From assembly GCA_017527415.1 (NCBI GenBank), contig JAFXQA010000022.1, positions 62,001 to 126,000 of the forward strand: 64,000 bases of DNA, written 5' to 3'. Source of the stretch: Bacteroidales bacterium (GTDB taxonomy: Bacteria > Bacteroidota > Bacteroidia > Bacteroidales > UBA932). Made by a program: the position numbers and the translations under genes. Positions 1-8,013 of the stretch are shown piece by piece; positions within the stretch are counted from its first letter, which is position 1, and each line of letters opens with the position of its first letter. The notes under the pieces were generated by a model that saw only the letters and a list, made by a program, of their open reading frames with translations, was not told the origin of the DNA and did not search any database.

Positions 1-1
1 T

Positions 2-814
2 GGCTATGGCGATGCATCGCTCACCACTCTCCCGGACGGCCGTATCCTCTGCCTGTTCGCATGCGGAAACGGCACCAAAGGCTTCCGCCGCGGCCTCAAG
101 CACACCACCGTCTGCACCAGTGACGACGGTGGCATCACCTGGAGCGAGCCGCGCCTGGTGGCCTTCCCGGAAACCATCCACAGCGCTTTCGTCACCTCCG
201 GCAAGGGGATTGTGGATGCGGATGGAGATATCCTGCTGGCGGCCGACGTTCTGCCCAGGGATTATCCGGATCCTATGCCCGTACCCTGGCCGATCGAGCC
301 GCACCTGTTCTATTCGAAGGATGGGGGAGAGAGTTGGACGCTTCAGCCCGAGCCACTCTTCTCGCCGGCGGATGAAACCAAGCTCGTGCTGCTTCCGGAT
401 GGCCGGCTGCTGTCCAGCTCCCGCCGGTGGTTCTACGGCCCCCGCGGCCTGAACACCGCCGTGAAGGGCAGCGACGGCATCTGGCACTGGGAAGAGGAGA
501 GGCTTGCCGAGGGCCTTGACGCCAATCCCTGCAACGGAGATATAGTTGCCTGGCGCGGCCTGCTGCTGCATTCATATATAAAGGAAGAGAAGGCCCGTCG
601 CGGGCTCACCCTGGCGGTAAGTGCTGACGAGGGTACTTCCTGGAGGGATGTCCTGACCTTGCAGGAGGGCCCCGCCGCTTATTCCACCATGGTGGTGTTC
701 TCTAACGGCGATGTGGGAGTGCTGTATGAAGATGGCTCCCGCAGCACCGATGATGGCTACGACATAGTCTTCAGCCGCATCCCCTGCCGCCTGCTCCGGC
801 GCCTGATAAAGTAA
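2..814 (+). CDS. Sialidase-like (BNR/Asp-box) protein, 5' end outside window
   Basis: The reading frame is open from the first bases of the window to a TAA, so only the last 270 residues are visible. Three Asp-box motifs occur at visible residues 40-47 (SDDGGITW), 105-112 (SKDGGESW) and 207-214 (SADEGTSW), each following a beta-strand-like segment, as in six-bladed sialidase/neuraminidase propellers. Such enzymes remove terminal sugars, often sialic acid, from host glycans, and are common secreted or periplasmic proteins in gut Bacteroidales. The catalytic arginine triad cannot be judged without the N-terminus, so exact specificity is unknown. A second sialidase-like propeller lies at 35.8-38.0 kb. 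Confidence 0.75.
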   Translation, partial: GYGDASLTTLPDGRILCLFACGNGTKGFRRGLKHTTVCTSDDGGITWSEPRLVAFPETIHSAFVTSGKGIVDADGDILLAADVLPRDYPDPMPVPWPIEPHLFYSKDGGESWTLQPEPLFSPADETKLVLLPDGRLLSSSRRWFYGPRGLNTAVKGSDGIWHWEEERLAEGLDANPCNGDIVAWRGLLLHSYIKEEKARRGLTLAVSADEGTSWRDVLTLQEGPAAYSTMVVFSNGDVGVLYEDGSRSTDDGYDIVFSRIPCRLLRRLIK

Positions 815-820
815 TGCTTT

Positions 821-879
821 TGATATCATTTTCTATTGTTTGATATCACCTTTTTGCTATATTTGCAGAAAGGTGATAT
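821..879. repeat. Operator-like palindromes of the toxin-antitoxin promoter
   Basis: The 8-bp palindrome TGATATCA occurs at 821-828 and again at 841-848, exactly 20 bp apart (about two helical turns). An 11-bp perfect inverted repeat, ATATCACCTTT at 843-853 and AAAGGTGATAT at 869-879, brackets the -7 box. This is the layout expected for co-operative binding of a ribbon-helix-helix antitoxin to its own promoter. The repeat is seen directly; the regulatory role is inferred. Confidence 0.6.
835..865 (+). promoter_or_regulatory. Promoter of the RHH/PIN operon
   Basis: ATTG at 835-838, a 19-bp spacer and TATATTTG at 858-865 match the Bacteroidetes primary sigma consensus. The core promoter lies inside the palindromes at 821-879, so a bound repressor would cover it. 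Confidence 0.65.
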
Positions 880-883
880 TATT

Positions 884-1156
884 ATGGAAAGAGTCCAAAC
901 CATAGTCCGGCTGCGTCCGGAATTGCTGGCCCGGGTGAAAAGGGCTGCCAAACGCGAGAACCGTTCGGTGAACAGTTTCCTCGAGCACACTATCGAAAAG
1001 GCCGTCGGCCTTGAATTCCCCAAACTCCCGAAAGACTTCAAGGTCTCGGATGAAATCCTCAACCTGGCATGCTTTGATTTGCCCAGGCCTACCCAAGAAG
1101 AACTGGATAATGACCCTAAATACGCTTATCTATATGAAAAATACATTAAAGAATAA
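884..1156 (+). CDS. Ribbon-helix-helix antitoxin-like protein
   Basis: This 90-residue protein begins with a strand-helix-helix pattern (TIVRLRPELLARVKRAA, then a helix at about residues 26-40) typical of Arc/MetJ-type DNA-binding dimers. The acidic C-terminus (about residues 41-90, many Asp/Glu/Tyr) would be the part that wraps the toxin. ATG 884 is chosen over an upstream in-frame start at 836 because 836 precedes the -7 box. Its end overlaps the PIN gene by 23 bp, which indicates translational coupling. It probably represses its own promoter through the adjacent palindromes. The family assignment rests on pattern and context. Confidence 0.75.
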   Translation: MERVQTIVRLRPELLARVKRAAKRENRSVNSFLEHTIEKAVGLEFPKLPKDFKVSDEILNLACFDLPRPTQEELDNDPKYAYLYEKYIKE

Positions 1157-1586
1157 ACTCCGGGCTTTTTTGGATACTAACATCACTATTGATGTATTGA
1201 GTTCCAATGATCGTGAACATCGAGAAGCTTCCCGATGTATCTTTCAGGCAATTCATAACGGCGACATAGAAGGTTATCTAACTACACAGAGCATATTGGA
1301 TGCACAATACATTCTATCTAGGGAAAAGAATTTTTCTATGAAAAAATTCAGTCAGATGATGCTGTACATCCTGTCTTTCGTAAACGTTACCCAGATCGAC
1401 GGCCTGTCCATCCGCGAAGCCCTCAAGAACCCCACGGGAGACTTCGAAGACGATGCCCAGTTCGCCCAGGCAGATTCCGAAGAATTCGACATCGTGGTCA
1501 CCTCCGACCGAAGTTTTCTTGCCAGACAAAGCGCCGACGGCCCCAAAATCATGACCCCCGAAGCCCTTATCGAGAAAATGAGTTGA
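1134..1586 (+). CDS. PIN-domain toxin (VapC-like ribonuclease)
   Basis: This 150-residue protein has a PIN-type N-terminus (RAFLDTNITIDVL, first metal-binding Asp near residue 12), a second acidic position in the QSILDAQYIL helix, and the C-terminal pair DFEDDAQFAQA and DIVVTSDRSFL that supplies the remaining acidic residues. PIN toxins are Mg2+-dependent endoribonucleases that often cut tRNA or rRNA. ATG 1134 is the start that preserves the fold and overlaps the antitoxin. The first ~100 bp is more AT-rich than the flanks, which may point to acquisition. The 3' end overlaps the convergent aroK by 20 bp. Confidence 0.8.
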   Translation: MKNTLKNKLRAFLDTNITIDVLSSNDREHREASRCIFQAIHNGDIEGYLTTQSILDAQYILSREKNFSMKKFSQMMLYILSFVNVTQIDGLSIREALKNPTGDFEDDAQFAQADSEEFDIVVTSDRSFLARQSADGPKIMTPEALIEKMS

Positions 1587-2343
1587 GGATCTGCCGGGCA
1601 GCCTGCTCGTAGCTGAGGCCGTCGATGTCGAGGATGATGTCGGCGGCTTTTTCGTAGATGGGACCGCGTTCGGCCATCATTGCGGCGATGCGGGATTCAA
1701 GGCTGTCGGGAGCGTCTGCCGGGGCATCGGGATTCGCCCCTGCCAGCATCGGCCGCCCTTCAGTCCCAACCTCCCGCAGGTTTGCTGCCAGCGTCTCAAC
1801 ACTTGCCCTCAAATAGATGCATTTGCAATTCTTCTTCACCAATTCCCGGCTCCCCTCATCGGTCAACGTCCCGCCGCCCAATGAAAGCAGTATGTCTGAC
1901 GGTAGGTGGGCCTTCCCCTTTCGGGAGTTCGCTTCGCTCACCCCACCATCGGCAATAGCCGATGGTCCCCCCGCTTCCGTGCCGCGGGTGGCACGTCCCT
2001 CAAGGGGAAGCCCACCTACCGTCAGCAATTCTTCCAGCGTTTTGCGTTCGATGGCGCGGAAACCCGCTTCGCCGGTGGCTGCAAAGATTTTCGGGATAGA
2101 TTGGCCGCACCGCCGGACGATTTCCTCATCCAGATCGATAAATGCTGCGCTGGCGTGGTGGTGTGCCTCCGAAGGACGTGCCACCCGCGGCACGGAAGCG
2201 GGGGGACCGTCCCGAAGGGATGGTGGGGTGAGCGAAGCGAACTCCTGAGGAGGCATGCCACCAACGCCAAGCATTTTGGCTGCGGTGCGGCCGATCGACG
2301 ACTTGCCGCAACCCATGAACCCTATGAGAGCCCAGACCGCCAT
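1567..2343 (-). CDS. aroK: Shikimate kinase with two in-frame palindromic insertions
   Basis: Shikimate kinase phosphorylates shikimate at the 3-OH in aromatic amino acid synthesis. The P-loop GFMGCGKSS is at residues 8-16, IDLDEEI (shikimate-binding Asp) at 69-75, FRAIERKTLEELL at 95-107, ILLSLGGGT at 151-159 and the lid region ESRIAAMMAERGPIYEKAADI follows. The protein has 258 residues where the family has about 170-185. The excess is two proline/glycine/alanine-rich segments at about residues 27-66 and 108-150. Both are encoded by copies of one palindromic element in opposite orientations, and both keep the frame. The start overlaps the parC stop by one base (TGATG). Whether the mature enzyme tolerates the inserts as surface loops is unknown. 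Confidence 0.9.
   Translation of the reverse strand: MAVWALIGFMGCGKSSIGRTAAKMLGVGGMPPQEFASLTPPSLRDGPPASVPRVARPSEAHHHASAAFIDLDEEIVRRCGQSIPKIFAATGEAGFRAIERKTLEELLTVGGLPLEGRATRGTEAGGPSAIADGGVSEANSRKGKAHLPSDILLSLGGGTLTDEGSRELVKKNCKCIYLRASVETLAANLREVGTEGRPMLAGANPDAPADAPDSLESRIAAMMAERGPIYEKAADIILDIDGLSYEQAARQILNSFSR
1896..2025. repeat. Palindromic element B1 inside aroK
   Basis: A 25-nt left arm (1896-1920) and a 24-nt right arm (2002-2025) are reverse complements with one base of length difference. Between them lies an 81-nt core that, read on the minus strand, is identical to the core of B2 over two long blocks starting GGACGTGCCACCCG and ending GAGCGAAGCGAACTCC. The blocks surround an inner hairpin: ACCATCGGC, AATA loop, GCCGATGGT on the plus strand. 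The arms have no similarity to the arms of B2. The element is free of stops in the aroK frame. Confidence 0.85.
2151..2269. repeat. Palindromic element B2 inside aroK
   Basis: Arms at 2151-2170 and 2249-2269 pair with one bulge and two T-G positions. The 78-nt core (2171-2248) matches B1 in the opposite orientation, except for the inner hairpin, which here is ACCGTCCC, GAA loop, GGGATGGT. The stem therefore differs between the copies while staying paired. The two aroK insertions thus read the same core in both directions, and both directions are open. Confidence 0.85.
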
Positions 2344-5099
2344 CAGAACAACGTCGGCTCCTCGATAATCAGCTCCGGTACATCTTCGCCCATGGGAGGC
2401 AGAACAATCTCCCCGGTAGGAAGCGCAAGATCATCCTCCTCCGGCAGGATTACTTCCATCGGTTCCGCAGACAGTTCTGCAGGCGCAGCTGGCTCCTCAT
2501 CCTCCGGCTTCACAAGAGGCTCCACGAACTCCACTTTCTTCACCTGCTCCCGGTCGTGGCATTTCTTGCCCTTGGCGGTGATGCCCTTCTTGCCTATCCA
2601 CTCTTCGGCATCTATGCACTCAGGCTCCTTGTGGGCGGACTTGCCCCCGAAGGTGCACTTGTATTGAGGGTGCTTGTCGTCGGACAGTGCCACCAGGTAC
2701 GACTTGGGTGCATCGGAAATGAACAGCATCGGCGAATTGTCGCTCTCCACGAAGGAGAAACGCTTTACATAGAAGGTCTTGGCGGCGCCGTCGTAGTAGA
2801 GGCAGGTGAAAGTGAGGCCCGTGTCGAGCTTCCGTATCTGCAGCACGTCTCCCTGATACTTGTTCACAAGATCGAAGGAGGTGGTGTAGAAGGTTCCGTT
2901 CTTGAAGATGCAGAGCACCTTGTCGTCACCCTCGAACTGCCCAAGGTACAGTCCGCGTCCATCCTCGTTCAGTTTCTGGATATCGGCATCGTACCAGATA
3001 TCCTTGCCGGCAATGGTGCTGACTCCCTTGCTCTTCAGGGTAATGCGGGCAATAGAATTCTTGCTCACCAGGTTGCCGCGCGCGGTCTTGCTCTTGATGG
3101 CCAGCTGCGCGAAATCGTACTCGAGGGATGTCTTCTTGAGTTTCGGTTTCGGGCGCAGGGCGATGCGCACCGTCTCCGCCTCGCCGTTATGGTTGGCGGT
3201 GAACCACATTATCTGCGATCCGGCGGCCCCGGTGGTGATGTCGTATTCCTTGTCGCGGGTGATGGAGGTGATGGCAAAACGCTTGGCGTAATAGACGCTG
3301 GTCTTGCCCTCGCGGTAGATCACGTTATAGATTGTGCGGTCATCCCCGCGGTTGAAGATGCCCACATAGAGCAGGTCCTTGCCGAAGAAAGCCTTGTCTT
3401 CCACTTTCGTTATGCGGTACTTGCCGTCCTTGCCTATGACTATGATTTCGGAAAGGTCGGAGCAGTCGCAGATATAGGTGCCGTTGTCGTCGCGCTTGAG
3501 GCCGATTCCCACGAAGCCTTCCGCCAGGTTGGCAGACAGTTTGGCGTTGTTGTTGATGACCTTGGTGGCGGCGATAGTCTCGAATCCGGTGAGTTCGGTG
3601 AGGCGCGGGAAGGCCTTTCCGTACTTTTTCTTGAGACCTTTGAACCATTCGATGGTGTAGCCGGTGATGTTGTCGATGTCGGCCTGCACGGCGGCCATCT
3701 GCTCTTCCAGGCCGGCGATCTTGTCTTCGATGGCTTTCACATCGAAGCGGGAAATCTTGCGCACGGGCTTTTCGACCAGGCGGTCGATATCTTCCATCAC
3801 GATGTCCCTGCGGACCTGTGCGCGGTATTCCTGCATCCTGGCGAGAATCGCCTCCTTCTGTGCCTCCCAGCTGGGGAAGGTTTTGTCTTCGAGCAGATGA
3901 TACACGCCCTCCTCGAAAAAGATGCGTTCGAGGCTGCTCCAGTGCCAGTCGTCTTCCAGGCCGGCCAGACGGATGCGGAGCTGCTGCTCCAGAAGGTCGC
4001 GGGTGTGGAAGGTGTCGTACTCGAGGATGTCGTGCACGCTGAGGAACTTGGGCTTGTTCTCCACGATCACGCAGGCGTTCGGGTTGATGTTGGCCTCGCA
4101 GTCGGTGAAGGCGTAGAGCGCGTCGATGGTCTTGTCCGGCGATACGTCGTTGGGAAGATGGATGATGATGTTCACCTTGTCTGTGGTCATGTCCTCGATC
4201 TTCTTGATCTTTATCTTGCCCTTGTCCTTGGCCTTCAGGATGGAGTCTATGAGCATGTGCGTGGTCTTGCCGTAGGGGATTTCGGTGATGGCCACGGTGT
4301 TCTTGTCGAGCTTTTCGATCCGGGCGCGCACCTTGACGGAGCCGCCGCGCCTGCCCTGGTTATACTTGCTGCAGTCGGCAAAGCCGCCTGTGGGGAAGTC
4401 GGGATAGAGTTCGTAGGACTTGCCTTCGAGTATGCGCACGGAGGCGTCCAGGAGCTCGTTGAAGTTGTGGGGGAGGATCTTGGAGGCCATACCCACGGCG
4501 ATGCCCTCCGTGCCCTGAGCGAGCAGCAGCGGGAAGCGCACCGGGAGTTCCATCGGCTCCTTGTTGCGCCCGTCGTAGGAGTTCATCCAGTTGGTGATGT
4601 CCGGGTCGAATACAACCTCCTTGGCGAACTTCGAGAGGCGCGCCTCGATGTATCGGGGCGCCGCGTTTGAGTCGCCGGTGAGGATGTTGCCCCAGTTACC
4701 CTGGCAGTCAACGGTCAGGTTTTTCTGCCCGAGCTGCACGAGGGCTCCAAGGATGGATTGGTCGCCGTGCGGATGGTACTGCATGGCCTGGCCCACTATG
4801 TTCGCCACTTTGGTGTAGTTGCCGTCGTCCATGCGGTACATGGCATGGAGCACGCGCCTCTGCACGGGCTTCAGGCCGTCAACGATATGTGGGACGGCAC
4901 GCTCCAGGATTACATAGGAAGAGTAGTCGAGGAACCAGTCCTTGAACATGCCGGAAAGTTTATACTTACGGCTGTCGCTCTCGAGCAGTCGGTTGAACTT
5001 GCCCGCCTTCTCCCCGTCTTCATCCTCGACCAGTTCGACTTCTTCGTCTATCTGCTCTTCGAGTTCCTCGTTCTGTATATCTTCGTAGTCTTCGCTCAT
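2343..5099 (-). CDS. parC: DNA topoisomerase IV subunit A (GyrA/ParC family)
   Basis: This 918-residue protein is a type IIA topoisomerase A subunit. It has the breakage-reunion domain with the quinolone-region motif YHPHGDQSI at residues 108-116 and the catalytic Tyr150 in APRYIEAR, then a coiled-coil gate region (about 430-480) and a C-terminal part with imperfect strand repeats. The first ~30 residues are strongly acidic, and the C-terminus (about 840-918) is acidic and proline-rich. ParC rather than GyrA is inferred from the absence of a clear GyrA box (QRRGGRG-like) and from the Bacteroidetes-type length; the call should be checked against the second paralogue of the genome. It lies between era and aroK. 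Confidence 0.85.
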   Translation of the reverse strand: MSEDYEDIQNEELEEQIDEEVELVEDEDGEKAGKFNRLLESDSRKYKLSGMFKDWFLDYSSYVILERAVPHIVDGLKPVQRRVLHAMYRMDDGNYTKVANIVGQAMQYHPHGDQSILGALVQLGQKNLTVDCQGNWGNILTGDSNAAPRYIEARLSKFAKEVVFDPDITNWMNSYDGRNKEPMELPVRFPLLLAQGTEGIAVGMASKILPHNFNELLDASVRILEGKSYELYPDFPTGGFADCSKYNQGRRGGSVKVRARIEKLDKNTVAITEIPYGKTTHMLIDSILKAKDKGKIKIKKIEDMTTDKVNIIIHLPNDVSPDKTIDALYAFTDCEANINPNACVIVENKPKFLSVHDILEYDTFHTRDLLEQQLRIRLAGLEDDWHWSSLERIFFEEGVYHLLEDKTFPSWEAQKEAILARMQEYRAQVRRDIVMEDIDRLVEKPVRKISRFDVKAIEDKIAGLEEQMAAVQADIDNITGYTIEWFKGLKKKYGKAFPRLTELTGFETIAATKVINNNAKLSANLAEGFVGIGLKRDDNGTYICDCSDLSEIIVIGKDGKYRITKVEDKAFFGKDLLYVGIFNRGDDRTIYNVIYREGKTSVYYAKRFAITSITRDKEYDITTGAAGSQIMWFTANHNGEAETVRIALRPKPKLKKTSLEYDFAQLAIKSKTARGNLVSKNSIARITLKSKGVSTIAGKDIWYDADIQKLNEDGRGLYLGQFEGDDKVLCIFKNGTFYTTSFDLVNKYQGDVLQIRKLDTGLTFTCLYYDGAAKTFYVKRFSFVESDNSPMLFISDAPKSYLVALSDDKHPQYKCTFGGKSAHKEPECIDAEEWIGKKGITAKGKKCHDREQVKKVEFVEPLVKPEDEEPAAPAELSAEPMEVILPEEDDLALPTGEIVLPPMGEDVPELIIEEPTLF

Positions 5100-5105
5100 A
5101 ATCAG

Positions 5106-5987
5106 TTAATCTTCATAACCAAACCTGCGGAGTTCCTTCCGGCTTTCCCGCCAGTCGGGATCCACTTTCACCAGCAGCTGCAGGAATACTTTCTTCTGGA
5201 AGAAGTCTTCCATCTCGATGCGGGCGGCCGTGCCGGTCTTCTTGAGGGCCGCTCCGCCCTTGCCTATCAGGATGCCCTTCTGGGAATCCCGCATCACGTA
5301 GATGATGGCGCCGATGTCGTAGCGCTCCTCTCCCTCCTTGAAACTCTCTATCTCCACCTGGCAGCTATAGGGAATCTCATCCTTATAGTTGAGGAGTATT
5401 TTCTCCCGGATGATTTCGGAGGCGAAGAAGCGCAGGTTCCTGTCGGTGAAGGTGTCCTTGTCGTACCAGGCGGGGGATTCCGGCAGGCGCTCCACAACTG
5501 CATCCATGATGGCTTCCATGTTGAATCCCTCCTGTGCGGATGCGGGGATGACAGTGGCGGCGGGCACTCTTTCCTGCCACCATGCCATGAGCTGCTGCAC
5601 CTTCTGCTGGCTGCTGATGTCTATCTTGTTGATGACGATGATCACCGGGCACTGCAGGCGCGAAAGCTTCTCCACGTACTCTGTGTTCTTGTCCGGCTTC
5701 TCCACTGTGTCTGTCACATAGAGGATGACATCCGCGTCGCCTATGGCGGTATCCACGAAGTTCATCATGTTCTGCTGCAGGCGGTAGACCGGCTTGAGGA
5801 TGCCGGGAGTGTCGGAATAGACTATCTGGAAGTCTTCGCCGTTCACTATGCCCATGATGCGGTGACGGGTAGTCTGGGCCTTGGCTGTGACTATGCACAG
5901 CTTTTCGCCCACCACGCGGTTCATCAGCGTGCTTTTGCCGACGTTGGGGTTGCCTATGATGTTTACGAAACCGGATTTATGCGCCAT
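5106..5987 (-). CDS. era: GTPase Era
   Basis: Era binds the 3' end of 16S rRNA and assists 30S subunit assembly. The 293-residue protein shows G1 GNPNVGKS (12-19), a TTRHRI switch I region near 39-44, G3 DTPG (59-62), G4 NKID (120-123), and a C-terminal KH domain with GKGGAALKKTG. The length is normal for the family. Its ATG shares one base with the stop of rluB (TAATG), so the two are translationally coupled; parC follows after 6 bp. Confidence 0.95.
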   Translation of the reverse strand: MAHKSGFVNIIGNPNVGKSTLMNRVVGEKLCIVTAKAQTTRHRIMGIVNGEDFQIVYSDTPGILKPVYRLQQNMMNFVDTAIGDADVILYVTDTVEKPDKNTEYVEKLSRLQCPVIIVINKIDISSQQKVQQLMAWWQERVPAATVIPASAQEGFNMEAIMDAVVERLPESPAWYDKDTFTDRNLRFFASEIIREKILLNYKDEIPYSCQVEIESFKEGEERYDIGAIIYVMRDSQKGILIGKGGAALKKTGTAARIEMEDFFQKKVFLQLLVKVDPDWRESRKELRRFGYED

Positions 5988-7174
5988 TACACGTATGCCC
6001 CCATTTTAAGGATGTTGACTTCGCCTTCGGTGAGATAACGCCATTCGCCTTTCTTGAGGCCCTTTTTGGTGAGACCCGCGAAGTATACGCGGTCCAGGGT
6101 GCGGACCTCGCAGCCGACGGCCTCGAAAATGCGGCGCACTACCCGGTTCTTGCCGGAGTGGATCTCGATGCCAAGCTTGCGTTTATCTTCGGGATCGATG
6201 AACTCCAGGGCATCGGCGGCGATGGGACCGTCGCTGAGTTCCACGCCCGCGAGGATTTTCTGGCGGTCTTCTTCGGTAAGGGGCTTGTTCAGCACCACCT
6301 GGTAGATCTTTTTCTTGTCATAAGAGGGATGGGTGAGGCGTTCGGATATCTCGCCGTCGTTGGTGAACATCAGCACGCCGGTGGTGGCCTTGTCCAGGCG
6401 GCCTACAGGATAAACGCGGTTGGGGCAGTTCTTGAGGAGATCCATCACTGTCTTGTCTGCATGGGGGTCCGAGGCGGTAGTGACGAAGCCCTTCGGCTTG
6501 TTCATCACTATGTAGACCTTGGCCTCTCCGCGAAGCGTCTCGCCGTTGAATTTGACCACATCCTTGAGAATGTTGACTTTCGTGCCGAGTTCGGTCACCA
6601 CCTCTCCGTTCACCGTAACCACGCCGGCCTGGATCATGGTGTCGGCCTCGCGGCGGGAGCAAACTCCAGAATTGGCGATGAACTTGTTGAGGCGGATTTC
6701 TTCCTTGACCTGGCTGGGCGCGGAATCGAAGTCGGATATCTGTGCCTTGGGGCTGGCCGCAATCATGCGGTTGATGCCCTCGTTGGATGCTTTGTTGAAA
6801 CTGCCGGTGTTGCGCCTGGCGCCGTAAGCGGGTTTCTGCCCGTAGGGCTTGCGCTCGCCGAAGGGGCGGGATGCCCGGTCGGGACGGGCATGGCGGTCGT
6901 TGTTGCCGTACTGGCGGCCTTCGCCCTGGCGGCGTTCGCCATACGTCTTTTGCTCGCCATACGTCTTGCGTTCGCCGTATGGCCTGTGTTCTCCATAGTT
7001 GCGTGCGCCGCGGTTGTCTCCGAACGACCTGCGTTCGCCGTACTGGCGGTGTTCACCGTTTTCAGGACGTTCTGTACGTTCGCGGCGGTCCGACGTGCTG
7101 TACGCGGGCCTTCCTTGTGACGCAGCCTGCCTCCTCGGCCTGAGCTTGCGACCATCTTTACTGAAATCTGTCAT
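5987..7174 (-). CDS. rluB: 23S rRNA pseudouridine synthase with repetitive basic N-terminus
   Basis: The C-terminal ~240 residues carry an S4 RNA-binding domain (RLNKFIANSGVCSRREAD) and a RsuA/RluB-type catalytic domain with GRLDKATTGVLMFTNDGE, whose Asp is the nucleophile, so the protein probably modifies 23S rRNA near helix 89/93. The first ~150 residues are a low-complexity Arg/Gly/Tyr/Glu tract of tandem YGERx-type repeats. This tail is likely disordered and RNA-binding, as in many Bacteroidetes rRNA enzymes. ATG 7174 is preferred over a GTG at 7192. RluB versus RluE/F is not settled by sequence reading alone. Confidence 0.85.
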   Translation of the reverse strand: MTDFSKDGRKLRPRRQAASQGRPAYSTSDRRERTERPENGEHRQYGERRSFGDNRGARNYGEHRPYGERKTYGEQKTYGERRQGEGRQYGNNDRHARPDRASRPFGERKPYGQKPAYGARRNTGSFNKASNEGINRMIAASPKAQISDFDSAPSQVKEEIRLNKFIANSGVCSRREADTMIQAGVVTVNGEVVTELGTKVNILKDVVKFNGETLRGEAKVYIVMNKPKGFVTTASDPHADKTVMDLLKNCPNRVYPVGRLDKATTGVLMFTNDGEISERLTHPSYDKKKIYQVVLNKPLTEEDRQKILAGVELSDGPIAADALEFIDPEDKRKLGIEIHSGKNRVVRRIFEAVGCEVRTLDRVYFAGLTKKGLKKGEWRYLTEGEVNILKMGAYV

Positions 7175-7227
7175 TGTCTTGAATCTGTGCACATCCGCGA
7201 CTCACGTCGCAGACCTGTGCGTTTGAA

Positions 7228-8010
7228 TTATTGTAAGGTATAAATGTATGTAATCGTGCCTTCCTGCATGGCAGGGGCATCTATCTTCTGATCGAAATGA
7301 GCCTTCATCGCTGCGGCTCGCGCTTCGGCGATGAGCCTGGTGCTGGAAATGGTGGTGCCGTCGTCCACTATCGCCTTCTTCACGTTGCCGTAGTTGTCTA
7401 CCCATATCTTCATGACTATCTTGCCGCTCTCCTGGAAATCGTTGCTGGGCTTTATGAGTGTGGACTTGTTGACCTTGCGTCCCTCCAGGTGGGCGTTGGC
7501 GACGCCTTCTGTCTTGGCGCCCTCGGCATTCCCGGTGGCCTGGCCGGCGCGGAAGTCGGAGGATGCCTCACGGGCGCTGTGCGGAGCCGTGACGTTTGTA
7601 TCTTTCTTTGCCATGCCGGGGAATGCGGCACGGGGGTCGAGTTTGGGCTCTTCCGGCCTGGGAGGTTCAGGGGTTTCCACGTCGCCGAATGCATCCGGCT
7701 TTGCAGCCGGGGTAAGGTTCTCCGCAAGGCTCTCGTTGGGGGATTCGCTCTTTTGCACGAACTCCACGTCCTTCTCCAGGTCGACCTCCTCACCCACGGG
7801 CTCGCGTCCGTAGTAGGTCTTCATCTCGAACTCCTGGTCTTCGGAGTAGTCTACAAGGAAGGAGCTTTCCTCCGGCGGGGGATAGATGTATTTAAGTCCC
7901 GAGAAAGACACCACGCACAGGGCCGCGGCGTGAAGCAGCACCGTGAGGGTGATGCCGGTTACCTTCGACCTGTCTTCTGTGCGTTTCCTTTCGCGGATAT
8001 ACTCTTTCAT
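7228..8010 (-). CDS. TonB-like energy transducer
   Basis: This 260-residue protein has a short cytoplasmic N-terminus, one membrane segment (about 20-42), a proline/glutamate-rich periplasmic spacer containing PPRPEEPKLDPRAAF, and a C-terminal TonB fold (SGKIVMKIWVDNYGNVKKAIV). It would couple the ExbB/ExbD proton channel, encoded immediately upstream in the same operon, to outer-membrane TonB-dependent receptors. The divergent gene at 9.2 kb is such a receptor. A second transducer lies at 39.7-40.4 kb. Confidence 0.85.
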   Translation of the reverse strand: MKEYIRERKRTEDRSKVTGITLTVLLHAAALCVVSFSGLKYIYPPPEESSFLVDYSEDQEFEMKTYYGREPVGEEVDLEKDVEFVQKSESPNESLAENLTPAAKPDAFGDVETPEPPRPEEPKLDPRAAFPGMAKKDTNVTAPHSAREASSDFRAGQATGNAEGAKTEGVANAHLEGRKVNKSTLIKPSNDFQESGKIVMKIWVDNYGNVKKAIVDDGTTISSTRLIAEARAAAMKAHFDQKIDAPAMQEGTITYIYTLQ

Positions 8011-8013
8011 AAG

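Noticed and set aside
2556..4670. A 704-codon plus-strand reading frame opposite parC
   Set aside because: It is the antisense shadow of a well-supported topoisomerase gene in high-GC DNA, with no start context and a Leu/Val/Gly-rich product of the usual antisense type.
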